Made by a program: the position numbers and the translations under genes. From Isoetes taiwanensis (taxonomy: Eukaryota; Streptophyta; Lycopodiopsida; Isoetales; Isoetaceae): 64,000 nucleotides of DNA. Position 1 is the first letter of the stretch. Each line of letters opens with the position of its first letter. Where the stretch lies: NCBI GenBank assembly GCA_021234155.1, contig JAJEKV010000090.1:2100479-2164478 (forward strand), written 5' to 3'. This document shows positions 20,580 through 31,479 of this stretch, piece by piece. The notes beneath the pieces were generated by a model. That model saw nothing but the letters and a program-made list of their open reading frames with translations. It searched no databases and was not told the DNA's origin.

Positions 20580-20849
20580 CGCATTTCACCTTGCCTTCGA
20601 CGAAGAACTCATGAAACATGGGTTTGGCGACTTTTCGCACCGCTCTGCTTTGGCGAACTCTGGCCACTATGCTGCGTTAACCGACGGGCACTGCCCATAG
20701 CCAAGAGAGATAAAGTTGCTGCCGGAAAAAGAATACGATAACACAAAAAATGAAACATTGAAGAAACTTGCCGGAAAAAGCGTTACATCCAGCGGCCGGA
20801 AAGGGGACACCGGCGTGAGAGAGAAAGGGCAACATTTTAAGTAAGTAGA
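20580..20849 (-). repeat. Helitron 2 5'-terminal region
   Basis: It matches 13085-13362 of Helitron 1 and ends with AAGTAAGTAGA before host T, the reverse complement of the TC-start 5' end. Confidence 0.85.
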
Positions 20850-21065
20850 TGTAGGTATCTTAGAGCAACATGGACATTTCCAAACCCTTCTTCCATCATT
20901 GCTATAGTATTCTCTCCTCCCCCTATGTTTGTTTGGTGTCTACAATACACAGAAATAGATAAATGCTTCATTAATTTTTTCCTCTTTGTTCTGTAGGTGT
21001 CCTTCCGAACTGCCACTGGTTCCGCCCACCGCCTCTTTGTAGAAGGCACCTGCCACCGCTTCTCT

Positions 21066-21113
21066 GTAGGCTATTCAATCGGTAGGCTATTCAATCAGTA
21101 GGCTATTCAATCG
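21066..21113. repeat. 16-bp tandem repeat, three copies
   Basis: GTAGGCTATTCAATCG occurs three times in a row, with one substitution in the middle copy. Confidence 0.85.
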
Positions 21114-21569
21114 GCAGCTCCCGCTACACTCTTCACTCTTTTCAACAGTCTGTGGTGAGCCACCCGATTTCGGGGTGCTCACCTTTTTTCCATAATGGTT
21201 ATTAGAACTATTCTTTGTTTTCCATTTTATTTTAATGGTTCCATGGCTGACCTTTTGTCTAAACTATCTAATTCACTCTTTGCTTGCAAGGTGTTGTCTG
21301 AAGCCGGCCTTTTAACCATAGACAATCACTTCTCTCTGAGTCTTCATTCTTTGCGTTTCTTTTTGCCATGTCTTTTGGTTTGAATTTTAATGTTTAATTA
21401 GCTCATACTATCATTTCATTCTTTCTAGTCTTCTTAAGCAATTTTCTTCGAACTTGTTTCAAGTTGCTTTGGAGACATCTACTGCAGAACCGAATATAAT
21501 TGCCCTTGCTCTTATCCCTGTACATTGTGAACGAGGACACATATCGAGTTACTGCAGAATTGATGGACG

Positions 21570-21992
21570 GTGTTCAAGGAGCATCGAAGTGTCGTTGTCA
21601 AAGCAGTACGATCAGGACAATGGAGAGGGCGGGCGAGGCATATAAACCTGACTCTCAGAGACCTGACAACCAAAGAGAGAATACTGCGCACGGGGGCCAG
21701 ACTGAGAAATGGGATCATAGTTCAGGAAGCTCTAACAATCATGCAACGACAAGGACTGCACAGGGAACTAGCCAAAGCAAGGGAACTAAACCAGGTAGGA
21801 ATACAGGCAGGGGTCAAGAATGGCAGGGTGTTCCTGCACAAAAGGACACAGGAATTTGCAGGGACAGGACAAGGACAGAAGGAAGTGATATCGAACCGGT
21901 GGAAGGAGACCTGTGGGAAAGGAGAACATCAACCCTGTAATGATACCAACAAAAGGGGCAGAAAACGGGACATCGTGGGGAACAAAGAATAA
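21570..21992 (+). pseudogene. LINE B ORF1-like RNA-binding protein, C-terminal part
   Basis: The open frame reads DLTTKERILRTGARLRNGII, then ALTIMQRQGLHRELAKAREL, then AGVKNGRVFLHKR. This resembles the C-terminal region of L1-type ORF1 proteins (a helix with lysines, then a hydrophobic strand, E-LT--QR, KARE, and V-NG-V---). ORF1 proteins bind element RNA. The start is unclear and the tail after 21900 is probably out of frame. Confidence 0.5.
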
Positions 21993-22149
21993 AGAATCAG
22001 CTCTCTCGGCGAGCCATCACAAAGAAGGAGGAAGAAACGAAAAGGGGAAGGCAAACCGAACCTCCCTGGGCGGAGCATGGGTACAACTCCCAAGCAGCTA
22101 GCGACCGGACGGCGTACCGAAGGATGGTGAACGGCGGAACAAAGCGTAA

Positions 22150-22845
22150 AACCCCGAGAGGGCAGCCGCCAAGGGAGGAGACGCCAAGATATGGTATTGG
22201 AACCTTTGGGCACTGTGGGACGACACGAGAGAGACCGGAGGGAGCGATAACAAAGGATACATAATATGCCTAGTAGAGACATGGGAACACAACATAAAGA
22301 GGCTACCGGAGGAGGGCTACCAGCTATTCACCTGTTGGAAAGATAAGAACTTCAAAGTAGGAAGAGGGAGTGCAGGTCTAGCCTGTTATGTCAAGGAAAA
22401 TGTAGCAAATGGTACATGTATTTTACACTCAGATGTCAATAAAAGATACATGGTACTTAGTATGCAATTGCAAAATAAAAAAGATCTAATACTGATCATA
22501 GCATATTACCCACCGAGTAGTGACAAACTAGAACTGTTAGAATTGGGAGAAACCATGATGAAGTGGAAGGAACAGGGACCAATGATACTAATAGGAGATC
22601 TAAATGCCAAAACAGGTCAGGAGCAAGCACAATATACAAGTATAGATGAAACAAATGGACAATGGACCCAAACGGCAAGGTCAAAAGAATGGAATATGAG
22701 AACTAAGGACAAGGCAGGGATCAATGCTAAGGGGGAACTACTGCTCGAGGTATGCACGACCACAGGGGCCATCATAGCCAATGGGGTTCGAGATGGCCAG
22801 GATCGGGGGATTCACAAGTCGAGAACGCTCATGGGAGAAGTATAG
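22150..22845 (+). pseudogene. LINE B apurinic/apyrimidinic-type endonuclease
   Basis: The frame is open from about 22150. It reads WNLWALWDDTRETGG, then CLVETWEHNIKRLPEEGYQL (catalytic Glu in VETW), RGSAGLACYVKENV, LIIAYYPPSSDK and MILIGDLNAKTGQEQ (catalytic Asp-x-Asn in GDLNAKTG). This enzyme nicks target DNA to prime reverse transcription. The frame breaks at 22845 before the final SDH motif, and the domain resumes in other frames. Confidence 0.8.
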
Positions 22846-23443
22846 TGGATTACGTAATAATGAATGAACAGCAAAGCAGGCCGAAAGATTTCGAAATTGT
22901 AACCCTAGAATGGCCAATTGGGAGGAGGAGAGTCATTGACAATTACAATTGGGGAAACGGCAAAAATGAAGAACAAAGATGAAATGTAAGAGGGATAGGG
23001 GAAAGCTGAAAATACATTTCCGCAACAAGCACGCTGCATTGCCGCTTTGTACAAAGGAATCAAAGAGGAAATGGGGGAAATGGAAGTGGGAGGAGCACAG
23101 GCAGACGAGAATGGAGATGCGCCAATGACATAACAAAAAAGTGGCATTAGAAATATTCGAAAAGAAGGAAGAGAAAGGAAAACAATGCCTTCAAATCTTC
23201 AATATGGTATGACGATGAGTGCAAGGAACAGAGAAGGAAAGTCAAGGCGCTCAGAGGTAAGGAAACATACCAAAAGGAAAGAACGATATATCTAAAGTTA
23301 CCGAAAGCAAAGAGGAATAAGAATCTGATGCAAAGATCAATGGGGCTGGCCAAGCTAATCAAAAACAACCACGTAAGTTCCGGGGGTGGATTTAAAGAGA
23401 AAAAGCAAGGAATAAGGGAAGTGAAACCACACAAAAAGCAACA

Positions 23444-25262
23444 TTGGAACAAAGAGGATGGGAGAACTATCTTGAAAAACTATATAAGACAGGGGCACCC
23501 CCAGCACCAATACCTGAACTACAAATAACGGATAGGCCATGCTTCGACGTACAGGAAGTGATGATAGCATTGAATGGGATGGCCAATAACAAGGCCCCAG
23601 ACCTATACGGATTAACTGTGGAAGTACTAAAATGTGCAGATACCATTATAGTAAAGTAGGTGACAGAGATTTTCAATGGTATAATACACGCAGGGCTCCC
23701 AGACAGATGGGCGTACAACAGGGTCATACCCCTACACAAGGGGGGAAGTAAACAGGAACCTGGAAACTACAGGACAATAATGGTGAGTTCCATTTTTGCA
23801 AAGTGGTACGGGAAGGTTCTAGACAATAAATTAAAAGCAATGGGCGAGGCGGGAATTTGAGAACCTGAGGGCAAGCGGATTCGCACGGAACACTCAACAA
23901 CAGACCATCTAGTGACTCTCCGGATACTAATAGAGCATAATAGAGGCCACGGAAAGAAAGTGATATGCTGTTTTGTGGATTTCAGAAAAGCTTTTGATAC
24001 AGTTCCAAGGGAAAAGCTTATACAGAGGCTTGTAGACATGCAAGCACCGAGAGACATGGTAGGAGCAATTGCGAGATTGTATTATAATGTATATGCAAAA
24101 ATAGAAGAAGAAGGAAAGGCAATAGATTGTGATCTGAGAGTCAAACAGGGGATGTCCCTTATCTCCAACACCGTTGAATATATATAGATGCCCTACAGGA
24201 CTTTATAGCGAACGACAAGGGGCGTGGGCGCCCCACACTCTCCTCCAAGGTACCTATCATGCTATATGTGATGATTTGGGCATGATGGCCACAAAGAACA
24301 AGGGAATGCACAAGTTCTTGAAACTACTAGAGATCTTCTCGTGAAAAGACGGGGCTAACGGTGAATCTCACAAAAACCAAAATAGTCTTTTGGTAACAGA
24401 ATAATCACAAACCGCTTCAAATATCTAGGGACGTAATTAGAAGAAGCAAATGAGTACAAGTATCTAGGGTTTGATACACATGGCACGGGGAAATGGGCGA
24501 AAGGGGCGATGCTAGATTCCAAGCAGCCCATAGGAAGCTACTATAACATGAAAAACTTCCGCAACGTAAAACGAATAATAGATCGGGAAATTAAATGTTA
24601 TCTATTCGACACGGTGGTCGTCCACAACACGACTATACGGGCGGAAGCCCGGGGACCGGGCTAACGGACAAGAAATGGGAAAAGCAAGAAGGGATTTTCA
24701 GACGCCTACATGAACGAGAATTCAAACTAAGAGCAAACACACCATTGACAACCATAGTGTATGAGACAAAGTCGAAACCTATGGAAGTGAGAGCGTGGGA
24801 AAGGACCATCGATACATCATAAGAAATAATGCGGTGAAAAGTCGAGAAGTTAGCAAGCATGCAATCAACGAATCAAAGAAGGTCGCACATCACCACAAGC
24901 GTGGATGGTTTAGGGATGTAGCAATATGGACCCGAGAAATGGGGCTGAATCTGGAGCGAACCGATCGATGAAGGCCAATGGAATGAGGAGTGGGCAAGTC
25001 AAGCTACGCCGGGCATGGCTGCAAAACACACGGACCCAAAACAATGGGTTTGTATCAATATTTAATCCAGAGCGGATGATAGGACAACAAATGTACCAAG
25101 ATAACATGCTTGGAAAACGGAGAAGAGATATTTTAGCAAAGTTCAGGATGGGATGTCACGATCTGAGAATTGAAAAGGACAGGTGGAGAAAAATAGACAG
25201 ACAGGACAGGCTATGCAGAATTTGTGACAAAGTGGAAATAGAGGACCTAAAACCACATGCTT
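23444..25262 (+). pseudogene. LINE B reverse transcriptase and C-terminal region
   Basis: The pieces in order are: ALNGMANNKAPDLYGLTVEV, RVIPLHKGGSKQEPGNYRTI, VSSIFAKWYGKVLDNKL, VICCFVDFRKAFDTVPREKL (motif A with catalytic Asp) and VKQGMSL (motif B region). A YV-DD-type motif C at about 24260 is split by a frameshift. The thumb-like stretch EYKYLGFDTHGTGKWAKGA and a C-terminal RQDRLCRICDKVE with conserved Cys pair and His follow. In-frame stops lie at 23657 and near 23858, and the motif B to C region is scrambled. No functional enzyme is possible. Confidence 0.85.
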
Positions 25263-25670
25263 AACTAATGTCCAACTTACACGCACATCGGGAAAAGTAC
25301 AGAGAGTAAGATGGGGACAATCAATACATACCATAATGGCAAGGACGTAAACAATGGGAGACCCGGCGAGAGGCAATACGGAGATGCTTGATTAATCGAA
25401 AGCACATGAACAAAAAGGGCTTACGATATGATTTGCTAAAGAGGCAAATCATAGACGCCCACTAAATGTACAGCTTTAAAGCTGTTTGATATAGACGCAC
25501 ACCTGCACGGCCTAGAAGCCGGAACAAAGTAGGGTGCCGGCATTAATAGGAAAAAGTGAGCCTTCAGAAAAGGTTACAACAAAACAGCGTGATGAGCTAG
25601 TAGCCCCCGCCAGGGAGCTCGCCCACGCTACACAAGTCCAGAGGCCTCAGGGCACAAGAGACAATAATGT

Positions 25671-25729
25671 ATTCTATTATATTCTATTCTATTCTATTCT
25701 ATTCTATTCTATTCTATTCTATTCTATTC
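25671..25729 (+). repeat. (ATTCT)n microsatellite at the LINE B 3' end
   Basis: About eleven ATTCT units follow the LINE 3' region and end at GATATCATGAC. Some LINE clades end in short tandem repeats rather than poly(A), and the placement suggests this is the tail. Confidence 0.75.
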
Positions 25730-25739
25730 GATATCATGA

Positions 25740-27000
25740 CTAAGCTATGCCGTTACCTCAATATATATTTCGGCCTGTCTTGTTCATTTATACTATATCA
25801 TAGTGATTTATTTCTGTCATTTCCTTTCTCTAACATCTCTTTAGCTTTCTGGTTGGAACCTGGTTTCTTGCCCCAGTGACCCACATTCGACTTGTTGGGA
25901 ACTACAGTTTTATTCCAGTTCAAAGTTATCTAAGACCATAGTTTTATTCTAGACTATATGTGAAACCATAATTTATATTATCTCTCCTAACATTTGGCTC
26001 CAAGGGCATAGTTTTATTCTAAAAAATTTCTCTCTAGAACCATAGTTTTATTCTGGGCATTTTTGCGTTCTCGGAATTTTTACTCTAGACGTTTCATAAT
26101 GTTTTCCGTGAACCATACCCCATTCATAGAGTTCGAAACAAGTGTCTCTCAATTATATGGTTGGACCTTAGGTTGTTATCTCATAGACCGAATTCGAACT
26201 TGCCCATGACCATATTTTATATTTTGTTCTAATTGACTCATGTTAGAATTTGCCCAAAGCCATAATTTGTATCTTTTAATTGGTTTCATTGGGTTTAATT
26301 TTTGCTAATATGTTGAAAATATCTTTGCTTGAATTTGAAGACATGCACGTTACTTTCCTTGAATTGTATTTTTTCTGAGTGCACATTATTTTTTCCAGTA
26401 TTTTTTCCATGTTTGTCCTCTTGCATCTTGTTTTTTATTTGTTGGGGTTGACCTTTTAAACAATGGTGGATTTCTATTTGAGCTTTGAAATACGATGTTG
26501 AATCATACTATCGAAAACTTTTGTGTCTTTATAAATTTCCATATATGTTATGCCATGGCAAAGCATCTTAAACCCAAGATTATGCGATATATTCTCTTCC
26601 CTGTTAAATACTAACCGTCTTCCTCCTTTGATATGCCAAATTCATGCCATCTAGACCCCACAAATCCCATCGCTTTCCTTCTTCTCAGCAGCATCGCCGA
26701 TCGTACTAGTCTTTTTATTTGTTAGGTGATTTTTAATTCGTCCTAGACTCTTTTATTTGCTAGAAATCTTTTTACATAATGTGGTTCTTACCATTGCTGT
26801 TTGAGCTTTCTCTTTCAAGTTATAGACAATGCTGGAGAAACTCTTGGAGGAGAACTTTTAGAGCATACAGAAAAATCTTCTGATGCTTCTCAGCATAATT
26901 ATATATTTCAAAGGAACTTGTCTACTACTCAATACACTTGATTAACCCTATCTTTTCTATATATTTTCCTTTTGGCTTCAACATTGCTTGGGGCTGCATA
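25740..27000. other. AT-rich spacer with degenerate repeats
   Basis: ACCATAGTTTTATTCTRG-like words recur at about 25900, 25938, 26005 and 26038, and CCATA-TTT-TATTTT variants follow to 26270. No gene is seen. Confidence 0.45.
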
Positions 27001-27014
27001 TTGTTCAAATTTCA

Positions 27015-28603
27015 TGAGTCTTATGACATATTTAACAAAATTTAGACTTATTCATATCTAATAGATATACTTCAAGGATGTCATGATAAGATTATAAATA
27101 TTTTCAACTCTTATTGATTTTAAAAATTCGTCCAATTTATCTTTAGTATATCGCTTTACTCTATTTAAAATTAAATTTTTATCTAAGATAAATTCTGTAT
27201 GATTAAAATGTTATTTTTTAGAAATATTTATAGAAGAATTTTTAAATTGAAATTAATTAACTAATTACGCTTATGTTTTAAAAAATTAAATAGCTTATTA
27301 TTGATCATATTTTATTTCATCAATAATAAATTATTCAGTAGTTATTATTAAAACATTAACTTTATCACTTAATTAATTTCAACCTAAAACGTTTTCTAAA
27401 GTATTCCTAAAAGTGTAAAAGTTTGTCAATTGTGAAATTCTCATATGAATTTTAAGTCAATCACTTATTAAACTATCAGATTTCATTTAAAAACTATCAT
27501 GATTGGCAAATTTTAAATTTGTTAAGTTACTGAAAATTAAAATTTTATATTTTTAAAATGTCTAATTCTAAATAGATTCAAGTAAAAATTAGTTTGATAA
27601 GTAGTTTTATTCTTTGACAATCATTATAGTTTTAATCTAGCAACGCTGGGCACCGTTTCTAGTACCTACTATAGACGCAGGCATGCTCGAACATAGCGTG
27701 GAGGTGATGGTCATGGCGCGCATTTCCTCGAATGGCAATGGCACGTCAATGTTCAGAAGCCCTCCATCAGATGGAGGAGGTTTTGGTGCACTCGAGCATC
27801 GTTTCTCTTTCTCTTTATCTTTTGCTCTATCCCGCATTTTTCTTTTTTCTTTTCCCTTTTTCCCATTTTTCTACATACTTTATGACATATTTAATAAAAT
27901 TTAGACTTATTTAAATCTAATAGATATCCTTCAAAGATGCCATGATAAGATTATATGTATTTGTAACTCTTGTTGATTTTTATAAAATTTTCAGTTTAAC
28001 TTCAAAGAAAAAGTATGATAGTTATCAGTGTTTAGAATTGTTTTCTACACTAATTTTTAATTTAATCTATTTAAAATTAATTTTTTCATCTAAGATGAAC
28101 TTTATGATTAAAATATTATTATTTTTAAATGTTTAAAGAAAGTTTAGATGAAATATATCAAATGATTACGTTTATGTTTTAATTAAAAAATAATTGAATT
28201 GTTTACTTCTAATTAATTTTCAATATATATTTTTTAATATTTGTTATTAAAACATAAACTTTATATTTTAATCAATATTAATCTAACACTCATATTGTGA
28301 AATTCTCATATAATTTTAAGTCACTCACTTATCAAACTATTATATTTTATTTAGAAATTATCCTGATTGCCAAATTTTATATTTGTTAAGATCTAGTTGA
28401 TAATTAAAATTTTATATTCTTAAAATGTCTAATTCTAAATTGTTTCTATAACAATTATACTTTAAATTTAAAGATAAAGTTATATAATTAGAACTTGTAA
28501 AAATTATAAGTATCAAGAAAAATTAAACATGACATGTAATCTTAAAATGATACCCTAGTCTATTATATCTGAATAAGTCTAAGTTTTGTTGAATATGTCA
28601 TTC
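27015..28603. mobile_element. AT-rich element with inverted ends and an internal duplication
   Basis: TATGACATATTTAACAAAAT at 27022 and a near-copy at 27882 are direct repeats. Their neighbourhoods (about 27022-27640 and 27882-28560) align loosely. The right end, 28540-28603, is the inverse of these starts (reverse complement ATGACATATTCAACAAAACT). The structure fits a terminal-inverted-repeat element with ends of about 60 bp that was duplicated or nested. No transposase is visible, and target duplications are not clear. The GC-richer block 27640-27870 between the halves has a different origin. Confidence 0.5.
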
Positions 28604-28804
28604 TTTCTTTAAAAACGCTTTGAGCTTCTTTCCCTCTTATTCAATTTGACGTAGCTTGTTATCTCAAAAGGGTTTATTTTTTATTCTCTTTCCTTTTTTT
28701 CTTTCTTGACGGTAGTTGACTTCGTTTTCTTCTATTGTCTTGTCTTGCATCTCATCTTTTCTTTTCTCGCTAGATTTTCCTGTCGTCTACCATTGCAATT
28801 AGGA

Positions 28805-29060
28805 TTTATGAGGTGGAGTGTTCCTCTTCTTTCGGCCATATGTTGTTGTTGTTTTTGCTAGAAGAGTCTTCTCAAGAATGCAATGATTTTATGGCAACAT
28901 AGAACCATCATTCTTGAAGAAGACGGACCTTTTTTGGAACGTTTATTTTTCCATAAGATCTTTTTTACAGGTTATATATCTCATCAGTTCTAGGTTTTCA
29001 TCATCGGCCTTCCTCTTGAGCGTTCCATCTTTTTGTGTTTTGCCTTCCTACTTTCCTACC
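28805..29060 (+). repeat. YR-associated palindromic repeat, copy D
   Basis: The palindrome is at 28871-28919 (CTCAAGAATG, CA, ATGATTTTATG, GCAA, CATAGAACCAT, CATTCTTGAAG). Upstream, GGTGGAGTGTTCCTCTTCTT plus TCGGCCATATGTT matches the sequence between the recombinase stop and palindrome C. Downstream it matches copy A and, more weakly, the far side of copy C. Similarity begins right at the position of the recombinase stop codon, so this is a solo 3' module without the gene. Confidence 0.75.
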
Positions 29061-29451
29061 CTCCCATGCCCTTTTGTGATATACTCAGAATGCGTAGTCT
29101 CTTTTCCTCACCTCGTGTTTATGTTTCCTTCATTTATGTTCTTGCTTCATATTGAACTGGAAATATTTTCTTGTATGCTTGTTTATGAACTTTGACATGG
29201 CTAATGGTTCCTTAATGGGTTTTAGTTTCAAGTTTTTGTTCTTTTAGATCTATTCAAGTCGCATTTGAATTTGGCCATGGCTTCATGGTTATGGACATCT
29301 ATTTCAAGCCGCATTCAAGATGGAGCCATGGCTTCATAACTATGGATGGATTTTCAACGGCTTCGCATTCTGTCAAGCTATCATGGCCATTTGGAGTTTG
29401 CAATTGTTATGTGAAGACTACAAATGCACAAGGATTTTTTTTTTTTTTTTG

Positions 29452-29905
29452 AATGATATTAATACTGATTTTCTAACAAAAAGGATTTTTGTTGGAGCTT
29501 AACTAGACGGTTCCTTTTGTTTAATAAATGTAAGTCATAAAGTCGGGATGGACCATGGGTTTCTGTTGCTAAAACTTCGCAAGACCATTAAAGCTTTTCC
29601 AAGAACTTAGGTTTAGCATTTCCCGACCGTTTTCTAATGGCAAAGACCAACGATGCTAACTGTTCATCAAGTATGTCAATACAGATATTAATACTGGTCT
29701 TCTAACAAAAAGGGAATTTTGTTGAAGTTTAATTGGACGTTCCTAAGGTGCTTAAGTGTATATCACAAGGTCGGAAAATGACCATGGGTTTCTTATGTTA
29801 AAATTTTCAAGACCATTAAAGCTTTTCCAGAAATTTAGGGTTTACCTTTCCCGACGGTTTTCTAGAACGTGGCACAGACCAACGATGCTGACTGAACTTG
29901 ATGGC
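29452..29905. repeat. Tandem duplication of about 225 bp
   Basis: Copy 1 (about 29455-29680) and copy 2 (about 29683-29905) share GATATTAATACTGRTYTTCT, AACAAAAAGG, ACCATGGGTTTCT, CAAGACCATTAAAGCTTTTC and GACCAACGATGCT. The copies have diverged, so the event is old. The T-run at 29435-29450 precedes copy 1. Confidence 0.75.
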
Positions 29906-30040
29906 CAGATGGTTTTTCTGCTGAATCGCAAACGCTTCGCATGCCTAGCGGAGTTCCTTCTTGTATTTATCCAGGCAAATACTTAGTGCAGAGCTTCATT
30001 TCTTCTTATCTGATGCCTATTTCCGGAATGATGTTTTGAG

Positions 30041-30361
30041 GCTGATTTGCCACCGAATGGGTAGAAAGAAAGGAGGATTTAACAAGGGAACAATCAGGAA
30101 GATGGAAGAAGAAAGGCAAAATTTTGCTAAGAGAAAGAAAATTTATGATTTCCATCACCGCCAAGACCAAAGCTCCGCATCCCAAAGGGAAAAGATAAGG
30201 ATGGAAATGAGAACGTGGAAGCCCAAGTGGCTGGACCTGCACAGCTCCCTACTCAGCGTACTGAAATCAGGGATCCCAAAGTTGGGAATATTTTGAATAA
30301 ACATCAACAAAAGGAGAAGCACCTTGCACAAAACATGCTGGATAATGAGACCAACAATGCG
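30041..30361 (+). pseudogene. Possible gene fragment, unrecognised
   Basis: A charged stretch reads MGRKKGGFNKGTIRKMEEER and FAKRKKIYDFHHRQDQSSAS. Further along, coding-like sequence lies in another frame (VEAQVAGPAQLPTQRTEIRD, then KHLAQNMLDNETNNANQ before GTCTGA). A single frameshift near 30200 would explain this. No family is recognised. Confidence 0.3.
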
Positions 30362-31479
30362 AATCAGGTCTGATGCATTACTGTTTTGGATCTTAGATCG
30401 GTTAGAAACACATGTTATTTGTTATCTTAGGACAGATCTGAACAAGGTACAAGTTCGTAAGATTGTAAAAGGACTCACTACTAATTGGTTATTTGTAACT
30501 AACATTTAACTCATAGTTTATAGAATGTTCTTCTGCAGCATAAAAATGATCATTAATGTCTTGAGGAAATGGTAAAGTTAAGCTACATGTAGATCGATTC
30601 TGTAAAACATGGTGGATGGTGATAAGGAAAATGTTAACATAACCAGGATAAAGATCTGATGGATATGTGAAATCTGTTACACACATATGGAAACCAGCAG
30701 ACAACTTAGATATAATTTTCTTTCATAAGCAGGATATGATATGGATCTGGATTTGTTTATCCAATAATAGACTTAGACTGGGATACTTTCTTGTTTACTT
30801 AGACATCTGGTAATATCTATCTAACATGTGTTTATTTCTAAAGGATAATTTGGTGAAAGGCAGTTTGCTGAGTAACTCCATAGCTTACCTGTGGTAGCTT
30901 AGGCATTTACCCTACAAAGGCTAATTGCTTATGGTTTTATTGGTGTAACCTGAGTTCCTCCTCCAGATTTCTTTTAGTAGTTCATTTCATGGGAGCTATA
31001 TTCTCTACAACTCATATTCTGAAAGATGGTGATCTCTAAACAGTGTTACGTATTTCTGAAAATTGCACAAAATACAGTTTATGGATCTGATTTTAATTGC
31101 TTTAGTTTAAGATATATTATTCTCAGACAATGCAGTCTATAAACATATGTTTTTTGTTTTGGTTAAGGAATTATTGCCCCATGAAATATATTATGTTGAT
31201 CTTTTGTCTTTTGGCTTTATTTCACCTGGATACATGAATAATATTCTGTCATACTTTAGAAAAAGAAAAAGTTGTTTAAATAATCTGCGGGCTCATTACT
31301 ATTATATGTCCATATGTTTATGATTCTTACCTTCTTTGGACTCAAGTCTTGGCCTGGAAAAAGGATTACACCTGTCCTTTTTCTAGGATTGCTAATTGGG
31401 TCTTTACGTCCTTGATTGGACTGTAAGACAAAAGTCTTATATACCTGGGGTATTTTAAGACTTAAGGCATTTTTTTTTT
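30362..31479. other. Unassigned AT-rich sequence
   Basis: No gene or repeat structure was recognised. It ends in a T-run and (TA)n at 31470-31500, where the large duplication begins. Confidence 0.4.

Larger units (their letters stand above)
13363..20849 (-). mobile_element. Helitron 2, non-autonomous (7.5 kb), abutting Helitron 1
   Basis: It has the same ends as Helitron 1: the - strand starts TCTACTTACTTAAAA at 20849 and ends with hairpin GCCCGGC-AAC-GCCGGGC plus CTAG at 13363. It sits exactly at the 5' TC of Helitron 1, using the A/T formed by host A and the element's first T; the host T is at 20850. No Rep-helicase gene is visible. It carries a tandem repeat near its 3' end, exon-like fragments, a TIR1/AFB fragment and a tyrosine-recombinase module, so it has either captured or been invaded by other sequences. 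Confidence 0.85.
21450..25730 (+). mobile_element. Decayed LINE (LINE B) with pentanucleotide tail
   Basis: ORF1-like, endonuclease, reverse transcriptase and a C-terminal cysteine motif follow one another on the + strand, and the element ends in (ATTCT)n at 25671-25729 instead of poly(A). Many stops and frameshifts make it non-functional. The 5' border is not visible; 21450 is an estimate. No target duplication was identified. Confidence 0.85.
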
